DNA of 64,000 nt from positions 62,001-126,000 of the forward strand of contig JAEPRB010000029.1 of NCBI GenBank assembly GCA_016758965.1. Direction: 5' to 3'. The translations under genes were made by a program, and so were the position numbers. This document shows positions 11,219-25,104 of this stretch, piece after piece; position 1 is the stretch's first letter; every line of letters begins with the position of its first letter. The notes beneath the pieces were generated by a model. The model ran no database searches. It was given only the letters and a program-made list of their open reading frames with translations, and was not told the origin of the DNA. The DNA comes from Circinella minor. Its lineage: Eukaryota; Mucoromycota; Mucoromycetes; Mucorales; Lichtheimiaceae.

Positions 11219-11987
11219 TGTAAGAATAATAAAAGAGAGAGAGAGAAAAAAAAGCGAGAGGAAAAAAAAAGAGGGGGAGTTGCTAAATGATATGTAATAA
11301 AAAAAATTGAGAAGGGTGTAATTTTTCCTTCTTTTCAGTGTTTGAGGGTTATTATTATTATTATTAGTGTTGTTGTTGTTATTGTTGTTGCTGCTATAAC
11401 AGAACAGGATAGTTTTTGGTATCTACAAAAATAAAAAAGAATAAGGTTTTCTCTTTTCGAGATAAAAAAAAAAAATAAAAGGTTAAAAAAAAAAGAGGTT
11501 ATATACCGAGCAACTATTAACTATTAACGTGTGGATCTTTCCCTTCTTCTAAGCAAAATCGTGTGACGGTTTGAAAAGAAAGAGCGGGATTAAATTTACT
11601 TTGAGCAGATCGCCGATTCGACTTTTTTTTTTTTTTTTTTCCTTTGTGTTGTTGGCATCAACTTCTTTTTTATACTCACTTTCTCTTTTTTTACTTTATG
11701 AAAATTGACCTTATTCTTATCAAACTTGGATTGGTGGCTCGTCGTCTTTGCATTCTGTTTCACCGTTAGATATTCCTTTTGTTTCATTAATATATATATT
11801 TTTTCAGTTACCTTTCTCTACTCCCCGCTCTGGTTGCATCTAGGCTATCATCCTTATTATTATTATTATTGCCCTCTTTTTTTTTTCTTCTATTTTTCTA
11901 TTATTTGTCTTAAAAACCCCTCTCTCCCGGTACCACTTCTCTTTAACAACAGTCTAAAACAAACTATTTTCTTTTTATCTTTTTACG
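11219..11987. other. Divergent promoter region, PP2A scaffold / S6K-like kinase
   Basis: About 770 bp between two divergent starts. It contains GA-rich and A-rich tracts near the PP2A start, a TTA/TTG trinucleotide stretch (about 11350-11392) and a long CT-rich run leading to the kinase ATG at 11988. No TATA element or further gene stands out. Confidence 0.5.
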
Positions 11988-13949
<1,962 letters not shown>

Positions 13950-16401
13950 ATCCAAGGTATTAGAATATTACCAGCAATAATAGCAATCATGTTATCACCA
14001 ATAATAAACCAATTTTTTGACAAAGCAAAATTTATTGAAATTGTTTTGCTGTTAATAGTGTTCTCAAAAAAAAAAAAAGTGAGAAAATGTTTTTTTTTTT
14101 TTGTTCAATTTTTAAGTATTTTTTCCCCTTTCTTTATTAAAAGAACATTTAGGGTTTTTGAAAGAAAGAGTGTATAGATGAAATAACATCTGAACATCTC
14201 ACTTTCTGTGTTTACTAGCTCATTGGTAAAACCAAGAGTGGTCGATTCAGTCTTATATTTATCAACTTTTTCGTGTGATCAACATTTTTATATATAATGT
14301 TTATGCATTGGCTATTTCATATTATTCACTCAATAGCGAACGTTTCGACACAGTCGATAAAAATGAATACACTTTACTACTTGTTCACTATACGAAAAGA
14401 TTCTATTATGGCATTCGGAATTTTGGATGTCAACTTAGAATAAGTCCAGCACATTGAACAATCACCCTCCATGCTCTGAAATCAGTTTTACAAAGCGGTA
14501 ATGGTTGAAAAATAAAAAATCAGCAAAAAAAATTATTTTATCGTGACACGTCGGTTGCAACAAAGTCAATCAACGTATCACCATTATAATATGTATCGAA
14601 AATACACAGTATTTCTGTATAAGAATTATGAATTATCAATAATCTTGGTAGGATCAGACTAACAGGCTTTCTCATACTAGATTTACGCGAGCCTTACGAT
14701 GACTGTTCGTCTTTCTAAATTGAGTCTCTGTTATACTAAATAAGACTCATAGTTTATTTAATTGTTTCCATATACTGTTATTATTCAAATTGGTCGAATA
14801 CGACGAGAGAGAGAGAAAATCACTGTATAGTCGATAACTTAACTTTTGACAAGTAAAATGAAGTTTTTTTTTCTCACGGTAGTTCACTTATATCATCATT
14901 TATTCAGGAATAAAATATATTTATCATACATACATATAGTAATGTTTCGTCGCTGGTAATACACTTTTATGCGTTTAAATAAATCTAGATGACTTTTTAT
15001 ATTATCTTGTAAGTCTGATTATAATTGAAGATGAAAGGACACATTAACAAAAAAATAATCGTGGTTTTAGTGGTGATGAATAATTTATTCAAAAAACAAA
15101 CTAGATTCTATAATATCCTCATAAGAATATTGAGAATATTCGTTTCTAGTAATTTGACGAAAATTTCTGCCTTTTTCTATAAAGTTTAAACTTTTTTTTC
15201 CATATGATTTTATTAGTTTTCTGTAAAAAAAGAATTATATCATTTTTTAATTATGTACGTATCACGAACGCAAAAGAAAAATTCTGTGTGAACTTTGCAA
15301 AGATGTTATACAGTTTTTCTTATGATATGTGAAGTATTCAGCCAAAAGTCCGATTGAAAAAGAAGAATACCCATACAAGAACAGAACATTGTTTCGCTGT
15401 CGGCATTGAACTTTAAGCTTTAAAAGATGGGGTAAAGAACAAAAAATAAATGGAGGAAGAGTGTAGAAGAACTGGTAACTTCCTTATGGGGAAGTGCCCT
15501 GGATGACCCATTGTCGTCATGAATTTCTACTCTGCGTGCCCTGTGCCCAAGCAAGTAGGACAAAGAAAACCCTGTTAATGGTTGTCGTGTGTGTATACCA
15601 TCTACTTACTACTATAAAAAGACTGTCTAATCTTAAAATAATATTATTTTCTTGCTTTCTCAATCTCTCTATGATCCGATCCAAGATAAAGGTGATAGTA
15701 TATTTTCTAAAATGATCACTTGCTATATGCGCCGAGATAAACATACATGCACCATTACATGTCGATTCACACATATAACAAGTTCTTCATGACATATACA
15801 CGCATGGAATAACGTCCAAATACGTACACGACTGAGATAAAAGAAAAAAAAATAAGTTGTCAATGCGCATATACGAGCGGGGAGAATGTAGAGTGCGGAG
15901 AAGAGACAAGACCTTTAAACATTACACTGCACAATATAAAATAAAAATATCTCTGAAGATCGTCAAGTGACAATGAAGCAAAGAAAGACACTCTTTACTC
16001 TGAATCTCGTGTAGATATTTCTGATCAAGCAAAACGTAATGTAATAGACCTTGATTAACAAGGACAAGATTAGCCTCAGATGGATGGATGACATCTCTAT
16101 CTAAACCTTATCGCTAAGGCGTCATTATATTTTCCGCGCAGCTCGCTGTATTTACCACATACAGTATTAGCCCAATATCGTGCTAAACTTTGCATACATA
16201 TTTGATGAATTATGATGGCGACTACAACGGTATCTAACAACGGCAATAAGAAGAGGGGGTGACAAATACTATATTAAGGTATTTTTACTGCTTATAAGAG
16301 GAGTAAGTGACTTTATGAACATGCACGCGGTATATTAACAGGTAATTTTTTTTTCCTTCTGTAAAAAAGCCTTTTCAATCGATCATAATCATCGTTGTAG
16401 A

Positions 16402-16587
16402 ATGAAAATTAATGTTATGGTACTTTTTCTGCTGTGTTGCCATGGTAAAAAGAGTTTGAAAGAAACACAAGCTGCCCGGGAGCCGGATAAGCGCGTGAAA
16501 TCAGACATAAGGTTCCGCTTTGGTTGTGGAAAAAGATATGTGAACAGAGTAAAGTCTTCCATTGATATCATAATGATAAAAGCCTAA
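16402..16587 (+). CDS. Possible small secreted or membrane peptide, 61 aa (uncertain)
   Basis: Begins MKINVMVLFLLCCHG, a short basic-hydrophobic start resembling a signal peptide, and continues with a Lys/Arg-rich tail containing a lone Cys (FRFGCGKRYVN). It lies in a locally less AT-rich patch of an otherwise empty spacer. The opposite strand is also open across the same bases, which weakens the case. There is no intron signature and no family is recognised. Confidence 0.15.
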   Translation: MKINVMVLFLLCCHGKKSLKETQAAREPDKRVKSDIRFRFGCGKRYVNRVKSSIDIIMIKA

Positions 16588-17192
16588 TAAATAATAATGC
16601 ATATATATTTTCTTCAATCTTTCTCCCCCCATTACTTTTCTTGTTTTCCCCCCACTTTAATTTAGCTGACTTTTTATTTGTTCCAGTAATTTCCAGCTCA
16701 CTATAAAGAAAAATTGTTGTCTACGTGATCGATCATTTATAAGTCGAATACAAAAAATGGAGATCAGGAACAATGGAGTTTATATATTTGTATCTTATAT
16801 TTTCAAAGGTTGGGTTTACCAGAAACGGCTATAAGGTTGCCCTGAAAATCTTCCGTTTGGATGGGATAAAATAAATAAAAATGTTGGGGGGGGAGTAAGA
16901 AAAATAATAATATTATTACAATAATGATAATAAGCTACCGTGATAATAAGATACTTTTCTGTCCAGTCGGTGTTTTTACTCTATTAGTTGATTGGGGGGG
17001 GGTCTACAAAAACGAAAAGCGTGGAGAGGAAAGTGAGAGAAGAATAAAGAAAGTTGGGGGTCGAAAGGGATTTTAAAGCGGGACAGAAGAAAAAAAAAAC
17101 TTGTTGAAACGCGAAAAATTGCCCGTCTGTCCTCAATTTGGGAATTACTCGGGTTCGCCGATGATCAGTAAAAAAAAAAAAAGCAGTACAGG

Positions 17193-17200
17193 TATATAAA
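17193..17200 (+). promoter_or_regulatory. TATA box of the transketolase gene
   Basis: TATATAAA lies 72 bp before the ATG at 17272, a spacing typical of a strong fungal promoter. A C/T-rich leader sits between it and the start codon. This fits the strong codon bias of the gene. Confidence 0.55.
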
Positions 17201-17271
17201 GAGCTTGTCATGTTTTGTTGGGCGCGCCCATCCCTTTTTCCCCGATTCGCCCAACTTCTTTACTTTTCAAA

Positions 17272-20200
17272 ATGGTTCAAAATATCGAACAACACTCTGT
17301 TAACACCGTCCGTGTTCTCGCCGCTGATATCGTCCGTGGTGCTAACTCTGGCCATCCTGGTATGTTGGCTATCTATTTCTTTCATATATATATATATATT
17401 TCTCAAGAACGCGTTGTCTTTTGTTCATTTCAAGACTCGCTTATAGAAAAAAAAATCTTTTGAGCTGGAAAGGAAAAAAAAATGACTCATCCATCTTACT
17501 TTTTTTTTTTTATTGCGCATTTCTATTATTATTGTTAAAATAAAATGAAATACTATAGGTGCCCCTATGGGTTGTGCCCCTATGGCTCACGTCTTGTTCG
17601 GCAAGGAAATGACCTTCAACCCTAAGAACCCCAAGTTCATTAACCGTGATCGTTTCGTCTTGTCCAATGGACACGGTTGTGCTTTGCAATATATCTATTT
17701 GCATTTGTTGGGTTATGATGTTTCGATGGACGACTTGAAGCAATTCCGTCAAGTTGGCAGCAAGTAGGTTACACTTAAAAAGAGACAATAGTGTTTATTT
17801 CCAAGGAAACAAATATACTAACCGTTTTTGCTCTTAAAATATCAATAATAATTATATAGGACTCCTGGCCATCCTGAAGCCCATGATACCCCCGGTATTG
17901 AAGTCACCACTGGTCCTCTTGGTCAAGGTAAGAAATTTAAGAACATATCGTTTAGATAGATCTAAGGGGGAAAAAGTATATGTAAAGTATTAATTGGTTT
18001 TAATCATTTTCCTTTTTTTTTTTTGTTCAATAAAAAACAGGTATTTCCAACGCTGTTGGTTTGGCTGCTGCCGAAGCCCAATTGGCTGCTACATACAACC
18101 GCCCCGGTTTCGAACTCTTCAACAACTACACCTACACCATCCTCGGTGATGGTTGTCTTCAAGAAGGTGTTTCTGCTGAAGCTGTCTCCCTCGCTGGGTA
18201 AGTTCTCGAAAAAAAAATAACTTTACCATTGTGTGGAATCGAAAGAGTAGTGTTTTGTGGAACAATAAGGGAAAAGAAAAGTAGTTACAGCTGATGTATG
18301 CATGTGCATGAGGCTTAAAGTTATAATTATTTTTGTTGGGTACGGGACTGAATAATCTGGATGGTTTGGTAATAATAAAGTTTATTCTTCTAGTCACTGG
18401 AAGCTTGGCAAGCTCATTGCTTTGTATGACGACAACGAAATCACCATTGATGGTTCTACTGAAGTCTCTTTCACTGAAGATGTCTTGAAGCGTTTCGAAT
18501 CTTATGGCTGGCACACATTATCTGTCGCCGATGGTGACAATGATCTTGCTGGTATCGCTGCTGCTATTGCCGAAGCTAAGGCTGTTACCGATAAGCCTAC
18601 TATCATCAAGGTCAAGACCACTATTGGTAAGCTTAACTTTTTTTTCTCTATTGGACTATCAGCCTGTGGCGTCACGAAAAGAAAAAGTATAGTTGGCTTC
18701 GGAGTTTTTGTTTACTAATGTATGGAATGATTAATTAGGTTATGGTTCCCTTTTGCAAGGTGAAGAAAAGTGCCACGGCGCTCCTTTGTCTGGTAAATAT
18801 TAAAATTTCATTAAAAAAGAGCAATACAGCAAAGGAAAGAATGGGATATAGCAGAATACAACTATAAGAGAAATTCTATATAAGAATTATGATGACGGTT
18901 GTATTTGATTGCTAATCTACTGACCAATTGTTTGTAATCTATTAAATCATGAATTCTGTTTGGGTCGCTGACTTATCTTTTCTTTCCACTTAAATTATTA
19001 GTTGATGACATCAAGCAAGTCAAGGAAAAGTTTGGTTTCAACCCCGCTGAGCAATACGTTGTTCCCCAAGAGGTATAGTATAATCAACTATCTGATCTTT
19101 TTAATTATAGAATTTGCATTGACACTCTTTTTTCTCTATGATTTCCTGTCAACTTCCACATAACTATTTTAGGTTTACGAATTCTATGGTGCCCGTGCTG
19201 CTGCCGGTGCTACCGCTGAAGCCGAATGGAACGCCTTGTACGAAAAGTACCAACAAGAATTCCCCGCTGAAGGTGCTGAACTCAAGCGTCGTCTTGATGG
19301 TAAATTGCCTGAAGGTTGGGAAGCTGCTCTCCCTCGTTTCACTCCTGCTGATAAGGCCGTTGCCACCCGTAAGTTGTCCGAAGGTGTCTTGACTGCACTC
19401 GCTGACAAGATTCCTGAATTACTCGGTGGTTCTGCTGATTTGACTGGTTCTAACTTGACTCGCTGGAGCCAAGCTGTTGACTTCCAACATGTACGTATAT
19501 TCTATTAAATGTCGTCTAGCAATGAATATATATATATATATATATATTGACTTATTTTTCTTACCTATTTGAATATATAGCCTTCCACTGGTCTTGGTGA
19601 ATATAGCGGTCGTTACTTCCGTTATGGTGTTCGTGAACACGCCATGTTTGCTATCATGAACGGTTTGGCTGCTTATGGTGTCAACATTGTCCCCTTTGCT
19701 GGTACCTTCTTGAACTTCTTGACCTACGGTTGGGGTGCTACCCGTCTTTCTGCCTTGTCCCACTTGCGTGTCATCTACGTCATGACCCACGACTCTATTG
19801 GTCTTGGTGAAGATGGTCCTACTCATCAACCTATTGAAACCCTTGCTTTGTCTCGTGCTTGCCCCAACATCTTGACCTTCCGTCCTGCTGATGGTAACGA
19901 AACCTCCGGTACCTACTTGGTAGCTTTGTCTGACTCTTCCCGTCCTTCTGTTGTCGCTTTGTCCCGTCAAAACTTGCCTCAATTGGAAGGTTCTTCCGTC
20001 GAAGCTGTCACCAAGGGTGCTTATGTTCTTCAAGATGCTGCTGATGCCAAGGTTGCTTTCGTTGCCACTGGTTCCGAAGTCTCTCTTGCCGTTGAAGCTG
20101 CCAAGCTTTTGGCTGAACAAGGTGTCCCTGCTCGCGTCGTCTCCATGCCTTGCAGTGAATTGTTCGATGAACAACCCGTTGAATATCGCAAGTCCGTCTT

Positions 20201-20426
20201 CCCCGCTGGTTTGCCCGTTGTTTCTGTTGAAGCTTTGGGTACTTTCGGTTGGGAAAAGTATTCTCATGCTCAAGTTGGTATGACCACTTTCGGTGCTTCC
20301 GGCCCTGCTCCTCAACTTTACAAGAAATTCGGTATCACTGCTGAAGCTGCTGCTGCCAAGGCACAAGCTGTCATTGCTCACTATGCTAAGGCCGGCTACG
20401 TTCCTGAACTTGGTGTTGAATTCTAA
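17272..20426 (+). CDS. TKL1: Transketolase, 679 aa
   Basis: Nine exons: 17272-17359, 17559-17763, 17860-17927, 18041-18197, 18394-18626, 18739-18792, 19002-19072, 19173-19490 and 19581-20426, all in phase. The protein has the full family length. It shows [19 protein letters not shown] near the N-terminus, the thiamine-diphosphate motif GDGCLQEG (about residue 155), the catalytic Glu417 in RYGVREHAM, and [15 protein letters not shown] in the pyrimidine domain. It moves two-carbon units between sugar phosphates in the non-oxidative pentose phosphate pathway in the cytosol. Codon use is strongly biased (GGT, GCT/GCC, AAG, ATC, TTG), far more than in neighbouring genes, as expected for a highly expressed enzyme. 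Eight introns cluster in the first two thirds; the last 846 nt are uninterrupted. Confidence 0.98.
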
Positions 20427-20941
20427 ACCAACTTTATTATATAAATTCTGCATGCCATTTCACATCACACCCACATACTTTTTATACATATAAAAAATAT
20501 AAAAGAAACAACAAAGAAATTCCTTAATCAAAATGTTTGTATAATTTTTCACCCACCCACCCACCTTTTTACCCTCTTTCACTTCCCCTCCTCTTGTAAA
20601 AAAGACAAGTTGCATGTATTATAATTTTATAAAAAATTGAATCCCATTAAATGATTTCAACGAACGAAGAAAAATCTATATATATATATATATATAGTGC
20701 TATAAGGAGAATATTTTGTTCTGATAAAGAAGAGATGGAGATATTATTAGTGTAAAATAAAACGTTGTGTATATAATATATATTGTATGTTGTGCGCATA
20801 TTGTATATATATGGAATTTTGAGGGGGTGATGAGATTTGGGATAAAGAGGTTGTAATGCTATTATGTGTATATTGGTGTATTCTATAAATTATATATTAT
20901 TCTTTTTTTTATATAATAAAGTAAGGGAAGAAAGGGATGTT
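20427..20941. other. Spacer between convergent genes
   Basis: About 515 bp holding the 3' regions of transketolase (+) and the ERD1-like gene (-). AT-rich, with (TA)n at about 20676-20695 and AATAAA/ATAAAA-type signals. No gene was seen. Confidence 0.5.
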
Positions 20942-22495
20942 TTACTTTGTAGTATTATCTTCATTATCATCATCCTCTTCTTCACGTATTGGCATTAGTT
21001 TTGATGTTGCTCCACTAGTATTGCCTGTATTATTTATCGGATCCATAGCAAGCATGGTGGAATTATCCGTTGGTAATGAGGCCATCGTTCGTTTAACCCA
21101 TTCGCTTTCCATACGGAATATAACCCACACCCATCGACGAACCACTTCCAATAGTTGCATCATGAAAATACTTCCTGCCAACCTTCTGGCATATAAATGT
21201 GAGCCGATCTTAAGACTCCATGTTGTTCGTAGAAGAAAGTCTATGATCATTGCTGCATAGTATAGTCCTGCTTCGTTAAAGTGAAAATGACGTCGAAAAC
21301 GGACAATAGGTGTCGTATAATGACGAATATGATGTTGATGTGCATGGCTGGTCATCATTGTTGTTCGTGAAGATGCTGAGACGTTGATTAAACTCCAATC
21401 CATTGAAATATCCCACCAAAACGAATACATGGAGTTCAAAAATACAAATAACATCCTATGAGAAATTTCTTATTTTAATACCTTCAAGAAAAAACAGCGT
21501 CTCCTTCCCTTACTTCTTATAAATACTTACCATAATCGAAATAGTCCAGTGTCGCTAACCCACCAAGTGCTTGGCACTGATCCAGTGGCAGCTATATATC
21601 GATCTGCTTTCTTTTGCGATGCTGAAATAATAATTACAGGAAACGCTGATGCGTATTTAAGTGCGTTCCAAAGATGTCGCTTACATTCCCCACCAGAATC
21701 GATATATTCAGAAAGACATTGTCGTAATCGAATCATATAAGGTAGACTAAAAGTTTGAGATAAAGCTATTATATTAGATTTGATCTGGAAAAGCGGGAAA
21801 TTACATTAATTTATACCTAATTAATAATGGAACAAGAACATCTCGGTAACACGGATTTTCGTTTGTTGTTGCTGAGCAACATGTTGAAAATAAATCACCA
21901 AAAACGTTTGAAAAACTCGTAAGAATATCAGCTAATATTACATCACCAAAATAAACCTTTGAAAATAGATTTGGCGATAATATTCGCCGTAACACTCTAT
22001 TATATGAAAAAGTTATTTCAATGGAAGAATAATTACGATAGTCCATTCGTCCATATACATATAACGCCCCCCTTTCCCCTTTTCTTGTTTTCTATCTTTT
22101 TTCCTTTGTTTTTACCTAATAAATCGTTCACGTTCTTTACGATATAAGTTCTTTCCAGGCCACAAAACTAATAAAAAGGCAAAAACATAACATAAAATAG
22201 GTGTCCAATGCCAAGGTGAGATCCAATTATACCACCAAACATTACAAATTATAAGTCCAGTGGCAATAGTTGCCAAACCAAAAATAGGCTGATGTAGAGG
22301 TGAGTTTTTTTCAACGCCATGAATTAATAATAGTTGAGCCGGATCAATATGTTGTTTGTTGAGCAGATATAAATTAAGTCCCCAACCCCATAAGCCAATG
22401 CAAAAGATGACGATCGGTCGATAGATTGCTGAAGGTAATACATTGTCTACCATGGAATGTTGCATTATTCCTCCACCTCCACCATCTGTATCCAT
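20942..22495 (-). CDS. ERD1: ERD1-like EXS-domain membrane protein, 429 aa
   Basis: Exons 22495-22116, 21996-21817, 21746-21531 and 21455-20942 join in phase. The N-terminal half has several hydrophobic segments (PIVIFCIGLWGWGLNLYLL, PIFGLATIATGLIICNVWW, PILCYVFAFLLVLW). The EXS domain follows, recognisable from KVYFGDVILADILTSFSNVF, LPYMIRLRQCLSEY, LWNALKYASAFPVII, NSMYSFWWDISMDWSL and ARRLAGSIFMMQLLEVVRRW. The tail is acidic (REEEDDDNEDN). Yeast Erd1 is a Golgi membrane protein needed for retention of luminal ER proteins and for glycosyltransferase recycling and phosphate export from the Golgi. No SPX domain is present, which separates it from the SYG1/XPR1 branch of EXS proteins. About six to eight membrane spans are expected. 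Confidence 0.88.
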
Positions 22496-23037
22496 GACAA
22501 CGACTACAATAGATGGAATTGAACTATTGGTTGTTATTTGATGGTGGTATTACTCAGTTACTAAATTTTGAAAAACAAGAGAAGGAGAGGGGAGGGGAAA
22601 GAGTGTGTGTTGTTCCTGTTACTTTGTTGTGAAATCCTGTAATAGATTTAAGAAGAGAAGAGAGAGAAAGAAGAACAAAAAGGAAGGTTTGTTTAGAAGC
22701 TTTGATTAAGAAAATGTAACATGAAAATGTCAATTTGGAACTGAACTTGAAAAATATGTTAATTATAAAAACATTGTCGTCGATCACTTTTTTTCACCAA
22801 CAACCTCCTTAATAAAGCTTTATTATTTTTGTGTATATGATGCGCCGCATAATTTTTTTCTTTCCCTTTCATACAAAAAATTAAACGCTGGTATAATATT
22901 ATGAAATCTTAAAAAAAAAAGACATTTTTAACGCCGTCGGAATATATATCTTTTTCTTTTGTGTGTTATGTACAAAAAGTTGTTGTCGAAATGACGAGGA
23001 AGGAAGAGAGAAAGAACAAAAAAGAATGAGATTGTAA
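22496..23037. other. Spacer between the ERD1-like and HSF-like genes
   Basis: About 540 bp upstream of the ERD1-like start and downstream of the HSF-like stop. It carries GA-rich and CT-rich runs (for example about 22576-22600 and 22650-22690) and no open frame of note. Confidence 0.45.
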
Positions 23038-25104
23038 TTATTTTGCATCGCGTGTCAAGGACGGGCTAGTTGATACAAGCGGCGGTAACCTGACATTCGC
23101 TATACGTGAAGTTGAAGAAGGCGGGGCAATTGTATCGGACATGTGGGGGAGTGATATACGACGTCGTTTAATATCTCCACTTGGATCGTCATAATCATAT
23201 TTATCGTTGTTCTTGTTATCAAGATAACTATCCGAATGTTCTGTTCTTGTTATCGTATTGCTAGAAATATTTGTTGTCTTTATAGTTACATTGGATGGTT
23301 CTAATACTGAAGAAAAGGTGTCTGCCATACGTGGGAGTGTATTACTATTATGATGATTGAAGTTATTGCCATTATTATGCTTATTATTCATAGTGGATGC
23401 TGTACTGCTGTCGTTAGTATGATCATTATTTTGGTGATAATGATAACTATAAGTTTTGCTGACGTGATAAGAGTCTCTACTTGGGCGTTTTAGTCCTCCG
23501 GGTAGAACACGGAATTCATGGTCATGATTATCATGTAGTGAGAATAGCTTGCTTTTTGATAATGATGGTGGGGCTGAAGTCGGTGGTGATGATAAGGAAT
23601 CAGTTGATTGACACTGTTCGCGTAATTGATCTACTGTTTTAGCGTTTAAAACGGTAAGTTTCCTTTTTTCTTTTTCTCCATATCCCCATTGATTTATCAC
23701 AGTTCATATGTTGTATCGCTTTCATATCATTGCTCAAGTTACTATTTTTTCTCTCCCATTCCTTCTCATTTTCTAAGTAAAGCTTACTCTTTTTAATATA
23801 TTCCTGGTCAACATTTGCTACTATACCAATTTTAATAAAAGCGAAAAAGATCACTGTATTGATTGATTTCCATATGCATTTATATATATATAAATATATA
23901 TTTTTTTTTACCTTCGGTGAGTGTATATTTCGCGAGTCCTAATAAGGCTGAAATCGTCTATGCCCATGTGCGAAAAAATAAATTTTTTGGTAAATACCGT
24001 GGAACTTATAATGATAAATAACAATAGCAACAACCATAATGAAAGTAGAACATGTACTCCTGTCTACATGCTTATTTATAAGAAAAGGCTTTTTTTCTTA
24101 CCTCATTCTGCCGAGTTTGAGCCAATCGTAGCTGCAGGATGTAATTTTGTGCTGTAGCGCTTTTTGCTTCCATTTGTTGCATACTATGTTCAATTTTAGC
24201 CAATCGTTGAGGGATTTCTTCGTTGGCCTCACTATTACCACTTGAAAAAGTATTTAGAATAGAAGATCCAGACGCGCCACCAGAAGCTGGTCCTCCTACA
24301 TCAGCCATAGATGAATCTGATAATGGTTGACGACAATGCCCTCTTTTACGAACAATATGGTGTAACAAATGACTTGCATCTCGACGGAAACAATCGTGTC
24401 GGAATTGCCAACCCTCCTGTTGTTGTTGCTGTGATTGCTGTTGAGCAGATTCTTGTTGTTCACATTGATTTGAGTTTGCAGGGACTTCGGAATCACAAAC
24501 TTTACGAAATCCATATACTAAGGAATATATCGTTATAGAGTATAATAAAAAAATTAATATTGTAAATTTCTCCTCATTCTGACAGGGAAGATGACTAAAG
24601 AGTATATAAGCGAAAAATAATCCGTATATATGGTACGTAGAAAGAAAGGTTTCACATAAATGATCGTGGCTACACACGTTCACAACACTAAAAAATAATT
24701 TTGTCAATTTTTTTTTGTAACATACAGTTGAGTTGCCGAACAAAGCTTTGCCAGTTGTTGTGCTTAAAATATTGTGGTAACACCGATTTTGCAAAGGCGG
24801 CTGCATCCGGTACATATAATCCTTGTCCATTACTGGTCCAGCACGCCAAGTTATCTGTAGAACTATCATTGATAATACTAAAAGAGAAAAAAGTTGTTTG
24901 TTCAAGAATGAGAAAATAATTATGAACGGAGAAAAGAGAGAAAAGAGACTTTACTTACAACCATAATTTTTTGACAAAACTTGGTAACGTTTTTCTTCGT
25001 TGTAGCTCACCTTGTAAGTGTGGTTTTTCTTCTTCAAATACAAGTTCACCAGGTTGCAAACGAGCTTGTGCTGTTTCTTCGAATACAAGATTATTTATTT
25101 CCAT
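23038..25104 (-). CDS. HSF-type DNA-binding transcription factor, 477 aa
   Basis: Six exons: 25104-24959, 24877-24726, 24517-24102, 23957-23912, 23820-23743 and 23633-23038, all in phase. The winged-helix HSF domain covers about residues 40-155: LPSFVKKLWFIINDSS, NLACWTSNGQGLYVPD, FAKSVLPQYFKHNNWQSFVR with the signature QLNLYGFRKV, and a closing WQFRHDCFRRDASHLLHHI. A Gln-rich insertion sits in the wing. A heptad-like segment (EIPQRLAKIEHSMQQMEAK to about NVDQEYIKK) is the expected oligomerisation region. The C-terminal 200 residues are Asn/His/Ser-rich and disordered. It should bind nGAAn-type elements as a heat-shock or stress regulator. The 46-nt exon and the intron at 23742-23634 are inferred from phase, because the two flanking open frames overlap there; these are the least certain junctions. 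Confidence 0.88.

Larger units (their letters stand above)
13950..17271. other. 3.3-kb spacer with no convincing gene
   Basis: AT-rich and stop-dense on both strands for most of its length, with A-tracts and G-runs (about 16885-16893 and 16993-17001). The only open segment that drew attention is a 61-codon ORF at 16402. No tRNA fold, repeat family or conserved protein was recognised. The right end is the transketolase promoter. Confidence 0.5.

Noticed and set aside
13950..17271. tRNA or other structured RNA in the long spacers (also checked 25105-28415 and 28732-30602)
   Set aside because: No cloverleaf with a GGTTC-type T arm and matching acceptor stem could be found by eye. A covariance-model scan would be decisive.
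19419..20453. 344-codon open frame antisense to transketolase
   Set aside because: It mirrors the strongly codon-biased transketolase exon; biased codons remove stops on the opposite strand. The translation is Ser/Thr/Gly-rich with no recognisable pattern.
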